From Algoriphagus kandeliae (GTDB lineage Bacteria; Bacteroidota; Bacteroidia; Cytophagales; Cyclobacteriaceae): a stretch of 64,000 nt of DNA. Positions within the stretch are counted from its first letter, which is position 1, and the number at the start of each line of letters is the position of its first letter. The notes below the pieces were generated by a model. It searched no databases and was not told the DNA's origin. It saw only the letters and a list, made by a program, of their open reading frames with translations. Below are positions 44,059-53,343 of this stretch, in pieces. The DNA is taken from assembly GCF_004571135.1 (NCBI RefSeq), contig NZ_SPSB01000002.1, forward strand, positions 186,001-250,000, given 5' to 3'. A program made the position numbers and the translations under genes.

Positions 44059-44972
44059 GTTGGTGCAGGTTTTAATTTGACACTAAAGCCATCTCGGATT
44101 CCCTTCGCAACTGCCTTCAGCTTTTTAAATCTACCTCTAAGCAAAAAGTAAATCATCCAAAGGGTAAACCTTACAATATGATAGGAAAAGCCTACAAAGG
44201 ATAGGTTGGAATTACTTGACCGAAGAAGAAATAATTGATTTCGGACATGGTAATAAAATACCCGCGGACTTAATACTCCCTCATCATGCTTTTTCTTGGA
44301 ACTGCCACCTGCTTCATGATAAATCCGAGCCTCAGGAACCAAGGCAATTTCAAACCCTTGTTTCCGAATTCTAAGCGACCATTCCACATCTTCGAAATAG
44401 GCAAAATATTGCTCATTCAACAAGCCCGCTTCCAAAATCGCTTCGCGTTTGATAAGCATGCAACAACCCGTTGCCCAATCCAATTCTTCCGTTTTGGGGG
44501 AATAACTTTGGATATTTTTCCTGTCTCCCAAAGTAATCGCTCTTCCCAACAATTTTTGCCATTTGCCACCTGCACCCCAGATTTTTTGCTTCTCATGCAA
44601 AAAACATATGAGAGGTTGAAGTATTCCAAGTTTAGGATTATGAGAAAATTGATGCATCATATTTCCCAAGAAACCTGCCTCCACCTCCGTGTCATTGTTG
44701 AGTAATAAAATATGGCTAAATCCCAATTCTAGAGCTTTCCGAATTCCTACATTATTTCCACCGGAAAAACCTAGATTTTTCCCTGTCTCAAGAAGGTGAA
44801 TGTGTGGAAACTCCTCTTTCAATTGAGCACCTTCTGGGTTTTCAGAACCATTATCAACCACAAATATTTCAAAAGCGGTATAGTCCAAAGATTGTAGAGA
44901 CTTAAGGCAAGCTCGCGTAAAGATTAACCCGTTCCAATTGACTAATATGATGGCGACTGAAGGATTAGGCAT
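44049..44972 (-). CDS. Glycosyltransferase family 2 (rhamnosyltransferase-like)
   Basis: The 307-residue GT-A enzyme has AIILVNWNGLIFTRACL near residue 6, the nucleotide-sugar region VVDNGSENPEG, GKNLGFSGGNNVGI, the DxD-like LLNNDTEVE near 95, and a late GCCMLIKREA. It resembles rhamnosyl/GlcNAc transferases of O-antigen and EPS clusters. It has no N-terminal TM helix; there is a hydrophobic segment near 270. It overlaps the polymerase and flippase genes, so the three are coupled. Confidence 0.88.
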   Translation of the reverse strand: MPNPSVAIILVNWNGLIFTRACLKSLQSLDYTAFEIFVVDNGSENPEGAQLKEEFPHIHLLETGKNLGFSGGNNVGIRKALELGFSHILLLNNDTEVEAGFLGNMMHQFSHNPKLGILQPLICFLHEKQKIWGAGGKWQKLLGRAITLGDRKNIQSYSPKTEELDWATGCCMLIKREAILEAGLLNEQYFAYFEDVEWSLRIRKQGFEIALVPEARIYHEAGGSSKKKHDEGVLSPRVFYYHVRNQLFLLRSSNSNLSFVGFSYHIVRFTLWMIYFLLRGRFKKLKAVAKGIRDGFSVKLKPAPTWP

Positions 44973-46254
44973 AAAATCCCCGGACTAATTCACGCTTATG
45001 CCGGAATAACAGCACCAAGCAAATCAAAAACACTATTACTTCAGTAGAAATAATCCCAATACAAAGACCTATTCCACCCATCAAGCTGGTCAGTAAAGTT
45101 GAAACAACCAACATATAGACACACATCATCCAACTCGCTTTAAAAAGCAATTCTTTCAAATCTGCTACCAAGAGCAAGGTGATGTTACCTACATTCAAAC
45201 AAGCCAAAAACGGTACCGCTGCTAATATTTTCAAGTAGAGAATGGACTCTTCCAAATTTGATTTGGAAAGCACTTGAATAATCCATGGAGCAGAAAAATG
45301 CGCCCCTGCTGCAATGACTGCTCCTGTCAATAGCACTCTGAGGTATACTTTCTTCAAAAAGCTAAAAAAGCGACCAGGATCCTCTTTGTGAAGTTTGGAA
45401 GCATTAGGAAAAATGGCTTGAATAATCAGGGCAGGGAAAAGACGCAAAACCATCACCACCCGTTCCGCCAAACTGTACATCCCAAGGGTCTCCGCAACCG
45501 AGAAAAAGCTCAAAATGATCAATCCGCCATTAATGGAAATGTGGCTAGCTAGATTGGAAAAGAAAAGAAGCAAATTATCCTTCCAGCTTTTCCAGATCGC
45601 TGAAAATTCCGGTCGATAGAATCGAATTCCCAGAAATGAATGGATATAAACCAAAAGAAGCAAATTGATAGAAAGCCCAAAAAAGCCCATCATAAAATTG
45701 ACCCACTTACTTTGCTCAGGGGAATGGATAAAAAGAACGATCCCCATCAAGAAGAGCAATTTGGAGAAAATATTGGCAATGGAAACCAACTTCATTTTCT
45801 CCATTCCTTGAAAAAACCAAAGCGGTAAGGTCGCCTCGGAAAAAAGCAATAGGGATGAAAAAACCAGAATGAGCTGATATTCCTGAAATAAATTAAATCC
45901 AAAAGCTCCTACCAAAATCAATAGCGTAGCAATAAAAGCTAGGATAGCTTTGGCTGAGAAAACATTGGAGACCAAGTGGGAGAGAGCCATTTTATCATTT
46001 TGATTGACAGCCACTTCCCGGGGTGCACTGAGATTGTAGCCAAATCCCACCAGAATATTTAAAAGGATAATTACCGAAAGAGCCAGATTCACTAATCCAA
46101 ATTGATCCACTCCGATACTTTGAATCAGGAGGGGCATGGAAATAATCGAAATCAGCACATTAGAAGACTGAATCACCGCTAGAAACAAAAAGTTCTGAAT
46201 AGACTTATTGCGGATAAAATTACTAAGCGGAAGAAGTGCTAATTTTTCAAACAT
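44965..46254 (-). CDS. Polysaccharide flippase (Wzx/MurJ-MOP type)
   Basis: The 429-residue protein has about 12 TM helices. NKSIQNFLFLAVIQSSNVL and GVDQFGLVNLALS near the N-terminus are the hallmarks of the polysaccharide_synt/Wzx family. It carries lipid-linked repeat units across the inner membrane. It overlaps the GT2 gene by 8 bp and follows the chain-length gene by 13 bp. Confidence 0.87.
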   Translation of the reverse strand: MFEKLALLPLSNFIRNKSIQNFLFLAVIQSSNVLISIISMPLLIQSIGVDQFGLVNLALSVIILLNILVGFGYNLSAPREVAVNQNDKMALSHLVSNVFSAKAILAFIATLLILVGAFGFNLFQEYQLILVFSSLLLFSEATLPLWFFQGMEKMKLVSIANIFSKLLFLMGIVLFIHSPEQSKWVNFMMGFFGLSINLLLLVYIHSFLGIRFYRPEFSAIWKSWKDNLLLFFSNLASHISINGGLIILSFFSVAETLGMYSLAERVVMVLRLFPALIIQAIFPNASKLHKEDPGRFFSFLKKVYLRVLLTGAVIAAGAHFSAPWIIQVLSKSNLEESILYLKILAAVPFLACLNVGNITLLLVADLKELLFKASWMMCVYMLVVSTLLTSLMGGIGLCIGIISTEVIVFLICLVLLFRHKRELVRGFYA

Positions 46255-46267
46255 GGCAGCCTAGGTT

Positions 46268-47335
46268 TTAGCTTTCCTGCACATGTTTTTGGTACAAGCG
46301 ACGGAAATAAAGATAAAATAAGGTCAGCAAGCCCAAAATAATCGCTCCCAAAACCATGCCCTTGACTAGCCGAATTTCACTTCGCTTCAATGGCAAACGT
46401 GGCGAATCAATAATCTGAATCAAAGGTGAATTGTTACGGTGATTGACCTTGGCGATTTCCAGATTTTTGACAATTTCCTGATATACCGCAGCCGTTGCCT
46501 GCACATCAATTTGTCGCTTGCGGCTTTCTACCTGAGCGGTATTTAGAAGTGGGTTGACATTAGGAACCGCATCGGTAGCTGAGGCATATTCAGCGATACT
46601 TTCATCCAAAATGGCCCGGACCGAATCCGCTTGGGTTTGAAGAATTTCCAGATTTTCGCCCGTTTTCTTGGTTTTGGTTTCGAGATAGAATGTATTGACT
46701 TTTTCTACCAACGTTTCATTGAAAACCTTCGCAAAGAGTTCGTCTTTGGAAGAAATACTTACTTGAATGATACTGAGCTTACGATCCGGCTTAGCTACAG
46801 AAAGCTGATTCTCCCTAATTCGCTTGGAAACCTGCTGTACCACCGAATCCTGAGCAACCGAAAATTGATCCCGGGGAAGCGAAAAATTCATAGAAGGAAT
46901 ATCCACTTTGGAAGCCCATTTTTTGTCCAATTCCTCAAACTCCACATAGCGATCAATCAACAATTGATCAGAAGAAAAAGGACTCAAAAGCGTCTCACCC
47001 AACATTCGATCTGAGCGATATAGCTCCATGATATTGTCTCCCTGAAACAATCCACTCGTACTTCCCAAAGAACCCAAATTAACTCCTACCAATGAAGCCA
47101 ACCCAGACATTTGGCTAAGGCTAGCTCCATCACTTTCTTCCAAAACAAAAGAAGTCTCAGCATGAAAAACCGGCTTCTTGAAAATGGAAACTAAGGCTCC
47201 TAAAATCAGGCCTACTACACCAGCTAAAACCAATGTTTTCCACTTGGAAATGAAAAATAGCAACCATTCATGCAAATTTTGAATGACTTCCTTGAATGTA
47301 AACTGATCGTCTGAAAAATGCTTATTAGAATTCAT
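46268..47335 (-). CDS. Wzz-type chain-length determinant (polysaccharide co-polymerase)
   Basis: The 355-residue protein has TM helices at about 33-52 and 326-345 and a large periplasmic helical domain between them, the Wzz/PCP layout. The signature WKTLVLAGVVGLILGALVS lies at the N-terminus. No C-terminal tyrosine kinase domain is seen, so it is a PCP without kinase. ATG 47335 overlaps the stop of the export gene by one base (TGATG); the preceding in-frame GTG is ignored. Confidence 0.85.
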   Translation of the reverse strand: MNSNKHFSDDQFTFKEVIQNLHEWLLFFISKWKTLVLAGVVGLILGALVSIFKKPVFHAETSFVLEESDGASLSQMSGLASLVGVNLGSLGSTSGLFQGDNIMELYRSDRMLGETLLSPFSSDQLLIDRYVEFEELDKKWASKVDIPSMNFSLPRDQFSVAQDSVVQQVSKRIRENQLSVAKPDRKLSIIQVSISSKDELFAKVFNETLVEKVNTFYLETKTKKTGENLEILQTQADSVRAILDESIAEYASATDAVPNVNPLLNTAQVESRKRQIDVQATAAVYQEIVKNLEIAKVNHRNNSPLIQIIDSPRLPLKRSEIRLVKGMVLGAIILGLLTLFYLYFRRLYQKHVQES

Positions 47336-49920
47336 CACAAGTTGATTTGTGAAACAACCAAAACCAAAGTCGCTAATCCAGTAGTAATTCCGACGACATC
47401 ACCCAAGCGAAGAGGAGGTTTCGGACCTTTGGTCGGAACAATCACTTCAGCCCCAGGCTCGACAGATGGAAAGTTTCGAATGCCAAGAAATCCCTTGGTT
47501 CGTTTTACAGCTCCATTTGCATAGACCACATAGGTTTGTTTCCGATTCGCTCTTCGTTCAAACCCTCCAGCACCATTGATATAGTGCTTTAAATTTTTTC
47601 CACTTTCAAATCGAAGGGTAGTTGGATATACCACATCTCCCCGCATTCGAACGGTTTGTAATAATTTTGGAACAGATAAAATATCTCCTTCTTCCAAAAT
47701 CAAATCATCCTCCGAACCAGGATTCTTCAAGATGCTTTCCAAGTCAATGGCAACAGCTTCGGTTTCTCGGATTTTCACAGCAAAACCCGGCGTTTCTGAA
47801 GCAATCTGATCCAAGGATTCTTTTTTAGTTTTTGCAATAAGGGTATCCACAGGATTTTCATCCACGGACAAATCCGAAAATAAACGTCGCAATAATTCTT
47901 CTTGAGCCTCCGAGTTGTTTGGATCCTCCAACAATTGTAAACGGAGGGATTCCAAATTTCTACGTCTTCGAATCTGCTCGGATTCAGTATTGAAAAACTC
48001 AGTTCTTCGAATTAACGTGGCGCCTTTTGCATAGGCAAATTGGTTGAGTCCACCAGCTCTTTTTATCAAATCGGAAATCCGCTCATCGGCACTTTGAATA
48101 GCAAATATTCCAGGAGATAAAACCTGCCCTTCGACTGCGACAAGCTTTTGCATGGTAAAGGCAGCTTTCTTCCGCACGATCACCTGATCAAATGGCTGCA
48201 AGGTTTGAGGGATATTTCCAGGGGATAAATTCGGATTTACCTTCACCGGAATAATGTCAGACAACGTTCCTAAATCTGAATCTTCCAGTCTACGGGCAAT
48301 TTCAATATCATTGGGATTAGCAGACTCTTCCAACCCTCCTGCCAAAATCAGCAGCTCCTCAACTGTCATAGATTCAGAATAGGGATAAACTCCAGGCTTC
48401 ATGACTTCGCCCAAAACCTGAACGTACTGCTCTGTTTGGATATCATAAATGCTGGAAATCCGAACCACATCTTCTCGCTGCAAAGCAATATCAGGTGCCG
48501 TTCCGTTTAAAATTTCTCTCAAATTGACCTGAATCATTTCAGTACTCAAATCATTTTTGGTTCGCAGAATACTAGCTTGCTCTAAATATGCGTCGCCACG
48601 TAAACCCTCTGCATTTTTAACCAATTGAGAAAGTGTCAATCCTTCTGAAAGAGCAAAAGTACCTGCCCGATAAACGGCTCCTTTTATTTGAACCCGATTA
48701 CTGTATCGATCCAAAATTCTTCCAACCGTAATTCGATCGCCTCCTTGAAGAAGGAACATCCCAAATTGATTTTGGTATACATCTGAAACAGCTCGCTGAT
48801 TATCCCCAATTCTGGAAATAGCCACTCGATTTCTAAAAGCCTCATCCGTAAACCCTCCAGCATAGCGGAGCAAATCTTCCAGAGTTTCCCCGTCATTCAT
48901 CTCAAAAATCATCGGGCGCTTTACTTCCCCGGATATTTCAACTCTTGAAAGGTAAGGAGTGACCAAAATAACATCCTGATCCTGGAGCTGAAGATCCAAG
49001 CCAGCTGTCCCATCGATCAATAAATCGTAAACATCAACTTCGGAAATCTGTCGGTTATTTCTCACCACCTTAATTTTTCGCATGGTCCCATTTTCATTGG
49101 GTCCCCCAGCTGCATATAAGGCATTGAATACCGTAGAAAAGGCACTAAGCGTAAACGTCCCGGGCAATCGCACTTCTCCTAGAATATGTACTTTGATCGT
49201 ACGTACATTACCCAAAGTCACCTGTAAAAAAGTAGTCGGATTGGAGCTTACTAAACTTGGGTAATACCGGCCTACGCGATTTTTGATAATTGCGGTCGCT
49301 TCCTCTATCGTTTTACCCGAAACGGCAACCGGACCAATATTATCCAGAAGAACGAAACCATCAGGGTTTACCGTAGCTTCGTAGTATTGCTCGGATTCTC
49401 CATAGATATCCACATACACCATGTCCCCTGAACCCAAGACATAATTTCTCGGGGTGGCCTGATTGAGACTTGGCTCAAAGCTTAATCTTCGGTTTTTTTG
49501 ATAGAAAAGATCTGCTCCGAAAATATTGGATTCTGGATTTTCAGAATTAATCAATTCCTGAGGTTCATAGATTCCTCGGGTAATTTCATTGAAATCTACC
49601 TGTTGGCGAGGGGCTCTTTTTGAAGCGATACTTTGCCGTCCGCTTGTGCTACTCATGTCAAGCTCCTCCAATCTTCTTCGAAGCTTATCTACCTCAGCGG
49701 AAGGCATTCCCTGCATTTCTGCCATTTGAAGAAACTGCAAGGTGCTGAGCCCTGCTTCATTTGCTCTGCGAACCAACTCTTGAATCTGCTGATCCGAAAG
49801 TTCATCCACTTGAATGGTACGAATGTCAATGTTTTCCTGCGCAGTAACTGTGGATTTCGTCCCAAAAACCAAAAGGGCAAAAAGCAGGAAAAAATAAGAA
49901 AAGCGTAAAGTTATCCTCAT
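47335..49920 (-). CDS. Outer-membrane polysaccharide export protein, multi-SLBB (Wza-like)
   Basis: From ATG 49920 (complement) the protein has 861 residues. MRITLRFSYFFLLFALLVFG is a signal peptide, followed by a helical QIQELVRRANEAG region, a Poly_export domain (PRNYVLGSGDMVYVDIYGE, about 165-240), and then repeated SLBB domains, recognisable by recurring V-x-V-x-GEV-x-x-PG and L-x-x-AGG motifs (about 250, 340, 420, 500, 610, 770). Such long proteins are typical of Bacteroidota, where they replace the shorter Wza. No lipobox Cys is seen. It exports the polymer through the outer membrane. Confidence 0.88.
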   Translation of the reverse strand: MRITLRFSYFFLLFALLVFGTKSTVTAQENIDIRTIQVDELSDQQIQELVRRANEAGLSTLQFLQMAEMQGMPSAEVDKLRRRLEELDMSSTSGRQSIASKRAPRQQVDFNEITRGIYEPQELINSENPESNIFGADLFYQKNRRLSFEPSLNQATPRNYVLGSGDMVYVDIYGESEQYYEATVNPDGFVLLDNIGPVAVSGKTIEEATAIIKNRVGRYYPSLVSSNPTTFLQVTLGNVRTIKVHILGEVRLPGTFTLSAFSTVFNALYAAGGPNENGTMRKIKVVRNNRQISEVDVYDLLIDGTAGLDLQLQDQDVILVTPYLSRVEISGEVKRPMIFEMNDGETLEDLLRYAGGFTDEAFRNRVAISRIGDNQRAVSDVYQNQFGMFLLQGGDRITVGRILDRYSNRVQIKGAVYRAGTFALSEGLTLSQLVKNAEGLRGDAYLEQASILRTKNDLSTEMIQVNLREILNGTAPDIALQREDVVRISSIYDIQTEQYVQVLGEVMKPGVYPYSESMTVEELLILAGGLEESANPNDIEIARRLEDSDLGTLSDIIPVKVNPNLSPGNIPQTLQPFDQVIVRKKAAFTMQKLVAVEGQVLSPGIFAIQSADERISDLIKRAGGLNQFAYAKGATLIRRTEFFNTESEQIRRRRNLESLRLQLLEDPNNSEAQEELLRRLFSDLSVDENPVDTLIAKTKKESLDQIASETPGFAVKIRETEAVAIDLESILKNPGSEDDLILEEGDILSVPKLLQTVRMRGDVVYPTTLRFESGKNLKHYINGAGGFERRANRKQTYVVYANGAVKRTKGFLGIRNFPSVEPGAEVIVPTKGPKPPLRLGDVVGITTGLATLVLVVSQINL

Positions 49921-50034
49921 GTGAAAATGCAGACCTGGGTGAATTTCAAGCAAATATGCGACTTAAAAATCCATGAAATTCCTCTTTAAACCAAAAATAG
50001 TTACAAAAAGCTAGTGATTTGAGGGCTTCTTACC

Positions 50035-51057
50035 TTACTCTGTACAGTTTTTACAAATTTCAATTTGTGTCCTATCCTTTAGCAATTGCCCTCGAAATGC
50101 TTGATAAGGAGCTGATTTCCAAATTTGATCCATAGTCTCCGAACTGAAGTTTCCCATCACATGCTGGGCATCCTTGTCAAAGCAACAGGGTACGACTTTT
50201 CCATCCCAAGTTACCACTGCTCCTTGCCACATGCGCCAACATTTATTTTCGATCTTTTTCTTCAGCTTCCATTTTCCCTTTCCATCCGGTACATATCGGG
50301 AATAGCCCAAATCCGAAGGAATCAACTCAGATCCATTTTCAAAGTCATAAATCTGGGTGGTTTTTAATTGCAATTCATCTACGCCTAATTCTTTTACCCA
50401 TTTTTTCAAAGCAGGAATTTGATGCTCATTTTGTCCTGTCACCAAAAACTGAAGTACTACTCGGGGGAATTTTTGGCCAGATTCTTTTCGCTTTTGAAGT
50501 AAAAGTTGGAGGCCTTGTTCTACTTTTTCCAGCTTTCCACCGACCCGATATTGCTCATAAACTTCCTGAGTAATTCCATCCATAGAAACGATTAACTGAC
50601 GGAGCCCGCTTTTTAGCAGATTTTCCACTCGCTTTTCATCTAAATAATGAGCATTGGTGGAAGTGGAGGTGAAAATTCCCTGCGAATGAGCAAAAGAAAC
50701 TAATTCCAAGAATTGGGGATGTAAAAAGGGCTCACCCTGAAAGTACAAATGAAGCCAGGTAAGATGATCCTTTACCTGATGAATGACCGATTGGAAAAGT
50801 TCAGGTTGCAACATGCCCGTAGGACGGGTAAATGACCGTAAACCTGAAGGACATTCCGGACAACGTAGATTACAGCTTGTCGTAGGTTCTATGCTTAAAG
50901 CCGTCGGCTTACCCCACACAATAGGTTTTTTTATAAGTCGACTTAGCTGAAAAGAAGTGCCCAACAAAAAAATATTCCAGACCTTGGGCCAGGAAAGAAG
51001 TCGGAAAAAGGCAAAAGCTGTCAGAACCTGATTTTTCACATCCGAAAAATAAACCAT
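50035..51057 (-). CDS. Radical SAM/SPASM protein in EPS locus
   Basis: From ATG 51057 (complement) the protein has 340 residues; the TTG 18 bases earlier is a weaker start. The radical SAM motif CNLRCPEC (C-x3-C-x2-C) is in SIEPTTSCNLRCPECPSG near residue 62, then the TIM-barrel FQGEPFLHP segment. A C-terminal SPASM-like FeS region has CWRMWQGAV, VVPCCFDKD and IEICKNCTE. Substrate and reaction are unknown; some EPS loci carry such proteins for sugar or peptide modification. It is the first gene of the export-polymerase run, 115 bp before wza on the same strand. Confidence 0.82.
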   Translation of the reverse strand: MVYFSDVKNQVLTAFAFFRLLSWPKVWNIFLLGTSFQLSRLIKKPIVWGKPTALSIEPTTSCNLRCPECPSGLRSFTRPTGMLQPELFQSVIHQVKDHLTWLHLYFQGEPFLHPQFLELVSFAHSQGIFTSTSTNAHYLDEKRVENLLKSGLRQLIVSMDGITQEVYEQYRVGGKLEKVEQGLQLLLQKRKESGQKFPRVVLQFLVTGQNEHQIPALKKWVKELGVDELQLKTTQIYDFENGSELIPSDLGYSRYVPDGKGKWKLKKKIENKCWRMWQGAVVTWDGKVVPCCFDKDAQHVMGNFSSETMDQIWKSAPYQAFRGQLLKDRTQIEICKNCTE

Positions 51058-51106
51058 TCTAAATCGAAGACCCAAGAGTATACTTAAAAGTAGCGCCTCA
51101 CGTTCC

Positions 51107-51135
51107 TTTGAAAAAGCCTGAAATCCTTACTTTTG
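51107..51135 (+). promoter_or_regulatory. Bacteroidota sigma-type promoter for gldB
   Basis: TTTG at 51107-51110 and TACTTTTG at 51128-51135 match the Bacteroidota -33/-7 consensus (TTTG, TAnnTTTG) with a 17-base spacer, close to the usual 19. A start site near 51142 would give a leader of about 10 bases to the ATG at 51153, so this also argues against the upstream in-frame TTG at 51108. Confidence 0.5.
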
Positions 51136-51152
51136 AATCAAATTTTCCAATT

Positions 51153-52157
51153 ATGAACAAACTATCACTGCTTGGAATCGGATGCATGCTGCTGCTTCTC
51201 TTTTCATGTGGAAGCAAAAACGAAACCTGCGAATTGGATTCAGACATTCTTTCTCAGGATTTAGATGTGGAAGTTGTTCGCTTGGAGCAAGAGTTTTTTG
51301 AGGCTGAGACCCAGGAAGATTTTCAATACCTACTGGAAAAATACCCGGAGTTTACCAAAATTTATCTTCAGGCTTACCTTTACAATTCTATGGATTCTTT
51401 GACGATGGATTTGCTACAGATTCATCATGATTCCGCCATGCAGGTATTGAATGATTCAGTTCAGTTGGTTTTTCAGGATTTTACGGACGTGAAAGAGGAA
51501 TTGGAAAATGCCTTCAAATACATCCGACATTATTTCCCGGATTTTCAGGTTCCGAAAGTCTATACCTTCGTCTCCGGTTTCAATTCAGATTTGGTAGTCA
51601 CCGAAGAGATCATCGTGATTGGTTTGGACTATTTCTTGCCGGCCAGCCATTCATTCCAACCTGAATTGCCTCGATACATGGCAGAGCGCTACGAAAAGGC
51701 TTACATAGTTCCCATGATTGTGACTGCCATTTCCTCCCGATATAATCAAACCGATCCGCGGGATAATACTCTACTGGCTGAAATGATCTACTATGGAAAA
51801 TCCTATCATTTCACTAAAGCCGTTCTTCCTTGTACTTCCGATCAGTTTATAATTGGTTATACTCCGGATCAAATTGCCGAGTCCTTTGCCAATGAGGAAT
51901 ACATTTGGGCGCATTTTGTAGAAAATGAATTGTTATACGAAACCAACCCTTTTGAGATTCGAAAGTACATGGGCGAGGCTCCCTTCACAGATGCAATCAG
52001 CACAGTCGCTCCAGGTCGTCTAGGGCGTTGGCTGGGATGGAATATCGTAGATGATTACGTTTTTAATCAGGATGTCTCCTTACCAAACTTGATGAGAAAC
52101 AGCAATGCGGAGGAAATTTTTAGGCAGTCAGGATATAGACCTCGTCCCCCTGCATAG
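51153..52157 (+). CDS. gldB: GldB, gliding-motility lipoprotein
   Basis: The 334-residue protein has a lipoprotein signal MNKLSLLGIGCMLLLLFSC (Cys19). The body shows GldB features: FPDFQVPKVYTFVSGFN, then IVIGLDYFLPASHSF, and ELPRYMAERYE near 165-190, plus an acidic N-terminal region. GldB is needed for gliding and is linked to the type IX secretion apparatus in Flavobacterium. ATG 51153 was chosen because the signal peptide starts there. It lies on the opposite strand to the EPS genes and its 3' end overlaps the GT4 gene by 38 bp. Confidence 0.87.
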   Translation: MNKLSLLGIGCMLLLLFSCGSKNETCELDSDILSQDLDVEVVRLEQEFFEAETQEDFQYLLEKYPEFTKIYLQAYLYNSMDSLTMDLLQIHHDSAMQVLNDSVQLVFQDFTDVKEELENAFKYIRHYFPDFQVPKVYTFVSGFNSDLVVTEEIIVIGLDYFLPASHSFQPELPRYMAERYEKAYIVPMIVTAISSRYNQTDPRDNTLLAEMIYYGKSYHFTKAVLPCTSDQFIIGYTPDQIAESFANEEYIWAHFVENELLYETNPFEIRKYMGEAPFTDAISTVAPGRLGRWLGWNIVDDYVFNQDVSLPNLMRNSNAEEIFRQSGYRPRPPA

Positions 52158-53343
52158 GAGGATACTTATCAGGTTGGATGACCGATAAAAGTCGCTGTAC
52201 CGCAAGCTCTTTTCGGAAATATTTCTCCGCCAAACTTCGGGCATTTATCTGCATCTGAAGAATTTGGGATTTATCATTTTCCATTTTCTCCAGCTGCTGG
52301 AAACAGTGATCTAATTTTCCGGGAAGACAGCTTATTCCTAATTCATGTTGCTTGACTAATTGGTAAACCCATCCTTTATGGTTCACCAAAATGGCTTTTC
52401 CAGCTGCCAAAGCATCAAAAAACTTATTGGGGCTGTTCGTTTTTAAAACCGGCAAATGCGCAAAAGAAATCCAGGCGAAATCGGCTATGGAAAGCAATTG
52501 ATTTACTGCTTCTTTGGAACCAAAAGGAAAAAAACGAACTTGATTCAAACCCCTTTGCTGAGCATCTCGAATCAATAATTCCCTATGACTTCCTTCACCC
52601 ATAATCAGAAACTGCCAGTTTTTCTGTTTTCTCTTTGCTAGTTCAGCCAAACCCAATAGCTCTTCTACACCATTAACTTGTCCTAAAGCACCAGTATAGG
52701 CAATCGTGAGTTGATCCCCCAATCCCCACCTTTCCAGAAGATCTTTTGATTTTAACTGAGGATAAAAGCGATCCAAATCTGAAAAATTAGGAATAATACT
52801 CGTCTTCTTTTGAGGACTAACCTGTCGGATATGTTTGGCGATTCCCGGAGAAAGGGCTACGAGAGATAGCGACTGATCATATACCTTCTTTTCAAAATTG
52901 CGGAGTATTCGGATCAAAAGGGGATTTCGAATTGCTCCCACTTGGATAGGGGCTTCCGGCCAAATATCCCGAATCTCAAAAATATAGGGTGTGGCCAATC
53001 GCTTCTTTGCCCAAAGTCCAATCAAGCCAGTAGTCAAAGGAGTCGAGCTCACGTACAGAAGGTCTGCTCGACCAATTTTCTTCAATAATCGACGGGATTT
53101 CCTGACAAACTCGAGGAAGGCCAAAACCCTTCGAAAAAACCCAAATCGCTGATCATAGGAAACAGGCAAATAATGCACTTTAAAGCCCTCGATCCATTGT
53201 TGATCGTAATGATGTATATTCTTACCACTAATTACTTCGACCTGTATTCCGGCATCTGCTAAGCCTTTTGCGAGATGGTAAGAACGCACAGCGCCACCTT
53301 CATCAGGGGTGCGAAAATATTGGTGGATATAAAAGATCCTCAT
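52120..53343 (-). CDS. Glycosyltransferase family 4 (WbuB-like)
   Basis: The 407-residue GT-B enzyme starts MRIFYIHQYFRTPDEGGAVR, the N-terminus typical of WbuB/FnlE-like GT4 enzymes, and carries GALGQVNGVEELL and a KFFDALAAGKAILV nucleotide-sugar site near residues 310-325. It probably adds a sugar to the EPS repeat. ATG 53343 overlaps the asnB stop by 4 bp (ATGA), so it is coupled to asnB; the frame upstream of it lies inside asnB. Confidence 0.87.
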   Translation of the reverse strand: MRIFYIHQYFRTPDEGGAVRSYHLAKGLADAGIQVEVISGKNIHHYDQQWIEGFKVHYLPVSYDQRFGFFRRVLAFLEFVRKSRRLLKKIGRADLLYVSSTPLTTGLIGLWAKKRLATPYIFEIRDIWPEAPIQVGAIRNPLLIRILRNFEKKVYDQSLSLVALSPGIAKHIRQVSPQKKTSIIPNFSDLDRFYPQLKSKDLLERWGLGDQLTIAYTGALGQVNGVEELLGLAELAKRKQKNWQFLIMGEGSHRELLIRDAQQRGLNQVRFFPFGSKEAVNQLLSIADFAWISFAHLPVLKTNSPNKFFDALAAGKAILVNHKGWVYQLVKQHELGISCLPGKLDHCFQQLEKMENDKSQILQMQINARSLAEKYFRKELAVQRLLSVIQPDKYPPMQGDEVYILTA

